This document shows positions 13,954 through 17,932 of a DNA stretch of 17,932 nucleotides, piece after piece. The notes under the pieces are model-generated. The model saw nothing but the letters and a program-made list of their open reading frames with translations. It did no database searches and was not told the origin of the DNA. This DNA is from Pseudomonadota bacterium (GTDB lineage: Bacteria; Bdellovibrionota; Bacteriovoracia; Bacteriovoracales; Bacteriovoracaceae), in NCBI GenBank assembly GCA_023432655.1, contig JAEYUK010000043.1, positions 1 through 17,932 on the forward strand. Direction: 5' to 3'. How positions within the stretch are numbered: position 1 is the stretch's first letter; every line of letters begins with the position of its first letter. The position numbers and the translations under genes are program-made.

Positions 13954-14913
13954 TTGGAGCTACGCTCATCCGGGCACCCCTTTGCGGTCGCCACAGTTAT
14001 CGAAGTCATTGGCTCTGCTTCTGCAAAGACGGGCTCTAAGGCGATCTTTGACTCCCAAGGTAAAAATCTTTTAGGATGGGTTGGCGGTGGATGTGCGGAA
14101 AGATTCATAGGAGAAGAGTCAAAAGAAGCCATTAAAGAAAAAAGATCACGGATCGTTCTGGCCGACCTGGATGATGAAATTTTCGGTTTAGGAGTGGCCT
14201 GTGGGGGTAAGATGAAGCTTTTTATCGATCCCATAAATCCGGCCGTGATAGTAACAGTTCCCCCTGCTCCTCAATTTCAGAATGAGATAAGGAGCTTAGG
14301 GAGTCACTACGGTTGGATCATCGAAACAGATCATTCATTAGCTCCACTTAAAACCGTCGAAGACCTCCTTTTCTCAATGATCAAGTCCATTGGAAAACTT
14401 AGAAATAGTTCATTGGAATCTCTTCGCCTCAAAAAAAGTATTCCCGTAAATTTTATCAATGAAGCGAAACTAACTTCTAAAGAAGTAACCCTTGTAGGCC
14501 GCACCCGAATAACTGAAGCACTGGCCCGCCACTTAGTACTCCTCGGATATTCAGTAAGAGCAATCGGACCGGATGTAAAAAAAGAAGACTATCCTTCAAG
14601 TGTGCAGTGTCACTGCCTGGATGATAGTTTCTCAAGTATCGAGTTCCAGCCGAATGAAATTGTCATCGTGGCTTCTCATACTGCTCAGGATCCCATGATC
14701 GTCAAGAAGGCCCTGGACTCTAAAGCATCCTATGTTGGCATGATTGGAAGCACTAAGCGTTCAAAGGAAGTTTTAACTTTTCTAGGAAGCCTCGAGCAAG
14801 TAGTCGACTTCCCTCTTTATCTACCAGCTGGGCTTGATATCGATGCTCAAAATCCTGATGAAATTGCTCTCAGTGTGGTCGGTGAAATTTTATCTCTGAG
14901 GTCAGATCGATGA
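13954..14913 (+). CDS. XdhC/CoxI family protein (molybdenum cofactor insertion/sulfuration type)
   Basis: XdhC proteins bind molybdenum cofactor, help its sulfuration and hand it to xanthine dehydrogenase-type enzymes. The N-terminal XdhC_CoxI domain has FAVATVIEVIGSA and GWVGGGCAER (GGGC at 44-47), plus ACGG near 82-85. The C-terminal Rossmann-like domain has VTLVGRTRITEAL, then YVGMIGSTKRSK and PAGLDIDAQNPDEIALSVV. The nucleotide loop GRTR is unlike the usual GAGH. The TTG start at 13954 is doubtful: family homology continues upstream in frame to about 13918, where an ATC follows AGGAG, or the ATG at 13899 is used in another frame. It overlaps the SufU-like gene by ATGA. No molybdoenzyme subunits are in the window. 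Confidence 0.87.
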   Translation: MELRSSGHPFAVATVIEVIGSASAKTGSKAIFDSQGKNLLGWVGGGCAERFIGEESKEAIKEKRSRIVLADLDDEIFGLGVACGGKMKLFIDPINPAVIVTVPPAPQFQNEIRSLGSHYGWIIETDHSLAPLKTVEDLLFSMIKSIGKLRNSSLESLRLKKSIPVNFINEAKLTSKEVTLVGRTRITEALARHLVLLGYSVRAIGPDVKKEDYPSSVQCHCLDDSFSSIEFQPNEIVIVASHTAQDPMIVKKALDSKASYVGMIGSTKRSKEVLTFLGSLEQVVDFPLYLPAGLDIDAQNPDEIALSVVGEILSLRSDR

Positions 14914-15326
14914 ATCAGGATTTAATTCGAGAAAAATTACTTGAACATGCCCGATCCGAAAAGAACGGTATCTTTCCTCTCAACACAAATTGTGAATCAC
15001 AAAAAATAAATCCTCTGTGCGGAGATCATGTCGAATTACGCCTGAGCGTAGAAGATAATTACATCAAGGACATTGGCTTTAAGGCCCAAGCCTGTGCAAT
15101 ATGTTCAGCTTCTGCTTCCATTTTAACTGATAAATTGGTGGGAAATGAAGTAGAAACGGTTTTAATTTGGGCCGAACTCTTTGAAAACACAATTGCTAAT
15201 TCACAAAGTAGTGAGTGGCCGTCAGAAATACAATTCCTTCAATTCTTCGAACACATTAAATTCACGCCTTCGCGTAAGATGTGTGCACTTCTTCCCTGGA
15301 TTGTTTTAAAAAGCGCTTTGAAATAA
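14910..15326 (+). CDS. SufU/NifU-like sulfur transfer or Fe-S scaffold protein
   Basis: Single-domain protein of 138 residues related to IscU/SufU. SufU takes persulfide sulfur from a cysteine desulfurase, in several bacteria through a zinc site. The required residues are present: C37 and D39 in NPLCGD, C62 in QACAICSASAS (plus an extra C65 at a position usually Ser), and C125 in SRKMCALLPW. The SMASAS-like loop is retained. Its ATG overlaps the XdhC-family stop by four bases, so the two are coupled. No SufS, SufB or SufC is nearby, which argues for a dedicated sulfur carrier for the XdhC partner; that is inference. A cluster-scaffold role is the alternative. Confidence 0.88.
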   Translation: MNQDLIREKLLEHARSEKNGIFPLNTNCESQKINPLCGDHVELRLSVEDNYIKDIGFKAQACAICSASASILTDKLVGNEVETVLIWAELFENTIANSQSSEWPSEIQFLQFFEHIKFTPSRKMCALLPWIVLKSALK

Positions 15327-15485
15327 AACCATCTTCCACAATCAATCCATAGTCATCATTCATACTTCAAGATCCTTGAAGAAATATGGAATCCCATTTT
15401 CGGAAAAACTTCCCCACCTTTGGAAGCAAAATGCTTTGTAGCAAGATCACATGCATCAAAACACGAACCAAACAAAGGAAGGCTC
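15327..15485 (+). promoter_or_regulatory. Intergenic leader of the metzincin lipoprotein gene with a dyad
   Basis: The main element is a perfect inverted repeat, CTTCAAG-ATC-CTTGAAG, at 15365-15381, about 105 bases before the start. A weaker CTTCC...GGAAG pair lies around 15405-15423. No canonical promoter pair is convincing and no RNA motif is recognised. The dyad could be an operator or a terminator-like stem for the SufU gene, though it lacks a T-run. Confidence 0.35.
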
Positions 15486-16187
15486 ATGAAGAAAATGCTT
15501 GTGATGATGCTCCTGATGTCATTCATGATCGTCTCATGTAATGATGATGGAACTGCTACAGATCCTGCGATCGACGACACTGTTACAGAACCAGTAGGTG
15601 GAGATAACGGCGATGGTACAGATGAAACTCCAACAACTCCAACCGAACCCACTACTCCGCCGTCACCGACGACTAATGTCCCGACTCAGGCATTAACTTT
15701 TAAAACGAATGTCAGTTACATGAATTTAACAAATTCTCAGGCCGATAAGTACGATAGAGCTGTGGCCTTAGTGAAAAAAGTTGTGGCAACAGAAGCTTTT
15801 AGAACAAAAGTTTTAAACCACACCTACAACGGGACAAAACAGTTTGCCAATAATAACGGCAAAACCAATGCCCAAATCTATCAATCCATTCTGGATGCAG
15901 CTGAAAAGTTAACTCCGGCAAAAAATAACACCATGGATGTGGGTGTTAAAATGTACTACACCAATAATAGCGTCGTCGGTTGGACTAATACTTCGATCAC
16001 TTATATCAACGTGAATACGAAGTTTTTTAACAATTACACAATTAACAATGTGGCAGCGAATCTTTTCCACGAATGGTTACACAAAGTGGGATACGGGCAT
16101 GATTCGTCTGCAACAACCAGAAGACCTTACTCAGTTCCTTATGCTGTAGGCTACATGATCAGAGATATTGGTAAAAACTTTCTTTAA
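15486..16187 (+). CDS. Lipoprotein with metzincin-type zinc protease motif
   Basis: Predicted surface or periplasmic metallopeptidase of 233 residues. The signal peptide (MKKMLVMMLLMSFMIVSC) ends in a lipobox with C18. An acidic, Thr/Pro-rich linker covers about 19-66, and the compact domain about 70-233. The zinc motif H195-E-W-L-H199-K-V-G202-Y-G-H205 fits HExxHxxGxxH exactly, and M224 in PYAVGYMI is a candidate Met-turn. The domain is small for a metzincin, and I cannot name a subfamily. The ATG at 15486 is chosen because it follows AAGGAAGG and begins the signal peptide; an in-frame upstream extension to 15420 is rejected. It is followed 17 bases later by a cysteine-rich exported protein, likely in the same operon. 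Confidence 0.8.
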   Translation: MKKMLVMMLLMSFMIVSCNDDGTATDPAIDDTVTEPVGGDNGDGTDETPTTPTEPTTPPSPTTNVPTQALTFKTNVSYMNLTNSQADKYDRAVALVKKVVATEAFRTKVLNHTYNGTKQFANNNGKTNAQIYQSILDAAEKLTPAKNNTMDVGVKMYYTNNSVVGWTNTSITYINVNTKFFNNYTINNVAANLFHEWLHKVGYGHDSSATTRRPYSVPYAVGYMIRDIGKNFL

Positions 16188-16204
16188 TATAAAAGGATCA
16201 CTCT

Positions 16205-16459
16205 ATGAAAAAAATAATTCTAGTCGCAAGTCTTTTACTTAGCTTTACCGCAATGGCCGACATTGACTATGAAGGTGAAACTCCGAACCCAACACCCGAA
16301 GAAATCTCCAGGAACCGCGCTTGTTTTGAAGATCTCGCACGTCAAGGTTGCGGCGACGCTGGTGAAGACCCGGAGCACTTCCGCTCTTGTATGAGCAATG
16401 TTTACTCGTCCCTCTCCCAGGACTGCCAGGCCTTAATGACCAAGCTTTACGGGAAGTAG
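16205..16459 (+). CDS. Small exported protein with one Cys-rich (FGFR/GLG1-type) repeat
   Basis: The 84-residue chain has a Sec signal (about 1-18, cleavage after AMA). Cysteines at 40, 49, 62 and 74 fit the pattern ACxxD...C...C...LSxxC of the Cys_rich_FGFR (Golgi apparatus protein 1) repeat found in many proteobacterial exported proteins, so two disulfides are likely. Function is unknown. AAAGGA precedes the ATG. Its position directly after the metzincin-motif lipoprotein suggests a partner, substrate or inhibitor; that is inference. The shared hairpin follows its stop. Confidence 0.75.
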   Translation: MKKIILVASLLLSFTAMADIDYEGETPNPTPEEISRNRACFEDLARQGCGDAGEDPEHFRSCMSNVYSSLSQDCQALMTKLYGK

Positions 16460-16473
16460 GATAATTCAGTAGG

Positions 16474-16500
16474 GAAGGCCCGGAAACGGGTCTTCTTTAT
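16474..16500. terminator. Hairpin between convergent cysteine-rich and AlkB genes
   Basis: GAAGGCCCG pairs with CGGGTCTTC (one G-T pair) around GAAA. On the plus strand TTTATT follows, a modest T-run. It probably ends the metzincin operon and may help end the convergent alkB transcript. Confidence 0.7.
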
Positions 16501-17072
16501 TGGATAAATCTGAAAGTTAAATTGATACGAGGCCCGGCAGCGGAAGTTTCCTTTGGTACCGAATGTTGCCAAAAATGCTGGGTCTCCCCTCTCATTAATA
16601 AAAAACTTCCATCCTCAAGTTCCAGCTCTACTCTCAAATCTTTCTTCTCGCGGTGGCGAAGTAAAAATCTCCTGGTCGCTCCAAAACTTACAGAAGCAAT
16701 AACTGGATTCTTACCCAATTCCTTTTCATTATCACGGTGCCAGCCCATACTGTCTCTTTCATTACGGTATAAGTTGAGTAAGACTCCATTAAAGGTGGTG
16801 CTGGCCTTCGCCTCTAATCTTTCCTTAATCTCCAGGAGGGTTGGCGTCCATGAGTGTCCCTTCATCGTGAGACCTGAATACCGGTAAGACATCCCGGCAT
16901 TTCCATGCCAGGCAGTAAGACGGGGCTGCATGACTTCTTTACCAAAAATTTTTATGGGTTCTTGCTGCCAGTGAGTTTGATTAAGAAGAATTTGAAAATA
17001 ATTCAGGCTTTCTTTCGGCGTGAAAAAATTGGGATAATAGAAGACCTCGCCATTTTCAGGGATAAGATTCAT
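16497..17072 (-). CDS. AlkB-type 2-oxoglutarate/Fe(II) dioxygenase (DNA/RNA dealkylation)
   Basis: Oxidative demethylase that removes alkyl lesions such as 1-methyladenine and 3-methylcytosine from nucleic acid. Iron ligands are H112 and D114 in GWHRDNEKELG and H170 in HFWQHSVPK. The 2-oxoglutarate arginines are R182 and R188 in PRINLTFRF. IASVSFGATRRFLLRH is a family signature; with ELEDGSFLLMRG it places the protein nearer ALKBH2/3-like forms than classical E. coli AlkB. Length is 191 residues, complete. It is coupled to the upstream exported-protein gene by an ATGA overlap and converges on the cysteine-rich gene. Confidence 0.92.
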   Translation of the reverse strand: MNLIPENGEVFYYPNFFTPKESLNYFQILLNQTHWQQEPIKIFGKEVMQPRLTAWHGNAGMSYRYSGLTMKGHSWTPTLLEIKERLEAKASTTFNGVLLNLYRNERDSMGWHRDNEKELGKNPVIASVSFGATRRFLLRHREKKDLRVELELEDGSFLLMRGETQHFWQHSVPKETSAAGPRINLTFRFIQ

Positions 17073-17446
17073 TTTTTAGTACAATGGGAAGGAGTAATCA
17101 TAAACTCACCTAAGGATTGCCCTTTGTCACTTTCATAGCGGTAAATGATATTGGCCTTGTGGAGAAGTAAAAGTTCTTTTTCTCTTTTACCCGAGCAAAT
17201 TGTTTTAAGAACTTGAGTTTTAACTTTAGGCAGCGCCCACTTATACTCTTCCGGACTGGCCCTAAGGATGAAATGAAAATAAAAATTTTTATCCTGCACC
17301 GTTGTTCCGACCAGCTTAGTTGCATGATCATAAATCTCCGGAAGCTCTTTATTTATCTTTACAGACAATTCATTAAGAGAAGGAGACTGGCCTTTGGCCA
17401 AACTTATCAGACTCAGACTCATCACTAATCCTAAAAGTAAACTCAT
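17069..17446 (-). CDS. Small exported protein of unknown function upstream of the AlkB gene
   Basis: The 125-residue chain has a signal peptide (about 1-19, cleavage after AKG). The mature region ends with IYRYESDKGQSLGEFMITPSHC, which resembles a small proteobacterial periplasmic domain with a YRYxDxxG...FxVTPxxC ending and an earlier conserved Cys. C84 and C122 could form its disulfide. No catalytic motif is seen. Its stop overlaps the AlkB start by ATGA, so the two share a transcript although one product is exported and the other cytosolic. The promoter is probably in the 69-base divergent gap. Confidence 0.72.
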   Translation of the reverse strand: MSLLLGLVMSLSLISLAKGQSPSLNELSVKINKELPEIYDHATKLVGTTVQDKNFYFHFILRASPEEYKWALPKVKTQVLKTICSGKREKELLLLHKANIIYRYESDKGQSLGEFMITPSHCTKK

Positions 17447-17463
17447 CCTGACTCCTCACGACT

Positions 17464-17478
17464 GGCCTGACACAGGCC
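17464..17478. promoter_or_regulatory. Inverted repeat in the divergent gap
   Basis: GGCCTG-ACA-CAGGCC lies between the exported-protein/AlkB operon and the DJ-1/PfpI gene. It could be a shared operator. It is short and GC-rich and could be chance. Confidence 0.3.
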
Positions 17479-17515
17479 CATTGGATCAAGCTAAACTCTA
17501 ACAGGTAGGTTAAAG

Positions 17516-17932
17516 ATGAACAAGAATGCATTAATAGTTGTAACAAATCACAGCGAACTAGGAAATTCCGGTAAGAAAACGGGTTGGTATTTGTCGGAAG
17601 TAAGTCATGTCTATTGGCCACTTCATAATGCTGGTTTCAGTATCGATTTTGCCAGTCCAGAAGGTGGCAATGCTCCGGTTGAAAAGGATAGTCTGAAGCT
17701 TGATGACCCTGAAAATAAAAGTTTTGTTCAGAAATTCAGCCTAAGAGAACACCTCCCCACAACGGCCATGAGTGATATTGATCCACATAAGTATCAGATC
17801 ATCTACTTTGCTGGAGGGCATGGCACGATGTGGGATTTCCCAGATAATCGTGACATTCAAAGAGTCACAGCCGCTGTTTACGAGAATGGTGGCATTGTTG
17901 GTGCCGTTTGCCATGGGCCATCAGCGCTAGTG
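17516..17932 (+). CDS. DJ-1/PfpI superfamily protein, Hsp31/glyoxalase III-like (partial, cut at window end)
   Basis: The reading frame is open from ATG 17516 to the last base, 139 codons, and continues beyond the window. It opens with [12 protein letters not shown], then has [28 protein letters not shown], and the nucleophile elbow [11 protein letters not shown] with C132 followed by H133. These fit the type 1 glutamine-amidotransferase-like group with Hsp31/YDR533C-type enzymes, which convert methylglyoxal without glutathione or act as chaperones. The usual family length is about 220-230 residues, so roughly 85-90 are missing. A modest AGG-type ribosome site precedes the ATG. It is divergent from the AlkB operon. 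Confidence 0.9.
   Translation, partial: MNKNALIVVTNHSELGNSGKKTGWYLSEVSHVYWPLHNAGFSIDFASPEGGNAPVEKDSLKLDDPENKSFVQKFSLREHLPTTAMSDIDPHKYQIIYFAGGHGTMWDFPDNRDIQRVTAAVYENGGIVGAVCHGPSALV

Noticed and set aside
15420..15485. In-frame N-terminal extension of the metzincin lipoprotein
   Set aside because: The extension would bury the signal peptide; the ATG at 15486 has a ribosome site and begins a proper lipoprotein signal.
15356..15652. Minus-strand open frame of 98 codons, rich in Ser, Val and Pro
   Set aside because: It is the antisense of the Thr/Pro-rich linker of the metzincin lipoprotein; low-complexity composition explains the open frame.
1..17932. CRISPR array, insertion sequence, prophage or tRNA gene
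   Set aside because: No spaced direct repeats, transposase or integrase motifs, phage proteins or tRNA-like cloverleaf were found by reading both strands.

Overview
The window reads as ordinary chromosome from a Gram-negative bacterium of moderate to low GC. Cell-envelope evidence is strong: an OmpW-type barrel, several lipoproteins, many Sec signal peptides and one probable Tat signal. The mix of small exported proteins, metallopeptidases, an FNR-type regulator and a haem-motif chemoreceptor resembles the Bacteriovoracia/Bdellovibrio group. That placement is inference from gene style, not from a marker gene. No rRNA, tRNA, CRISPR array, transposase or phage gene was seen.

Layout. Positions 1-1220 hold an OmpW porin and a convergent small exported protein. 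Positions 1395-3538 hold the peroxide operon ahpC-ahpF, with a possible OxyR-type dyad upstream. Positions 3649-4913 hold a zinc-ribbon protein translationally coupled to an M15 peptidase with a twin-arginine signal; a degenerate universal stress protein converges on it. A His/Pro/Gly-repeat exported protein (5486-5968) follows and ends at a strong terminator. Next come an FNR-type regulator with four suitably placed cysteines (6134-6826) and, convergent and overlapping it by 4 bases, a chemoreceptor with a periplasmic CxxCH motif (6823-8436). An orphan ParB-like protein is divergent from the receptor. Then come an MgtC-family membrane protein and a Gdx guanidinium exporter. A plus-strand run (10756-15326) holds a COG3014-like lipoprotein, a coiled-coil exported protein, a membrane metallophosphoesterase, and the overlapping pair XdhC/CoxI-family protein plus SufU-like protein. 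A metzincin-motif lipoprotein with a four-cysteine exported partner follows (15486-16459). The end holds an AlkB-type dioxygenase coupled to a small exported protein, divergent from a DJ-1/PfpI gene that is cut by the window edge.

How the genes may work together. AhpC/AhpF, AlkB, the DJ-1/PfpI protein and the stress protein all suit oxidative, alkylation or carbonyl stress. The FNR-type regulator, the haem-motif receptor and FNR-like boxes (8517-8530 upstream of the receptor and parB-like gene; 107-120 upstream of ompW) suggest a local oxygen or redox circuit. The XdhC-SufU pair suggests sulfur delivery to molybdenum cofactor or to an Fe-S enzyme encoded elsewhere. The metzincin lipoprotein with its disulfide-type partner is the least explained unit. 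No wholly novel system is evident; these are the parts worth a second look.
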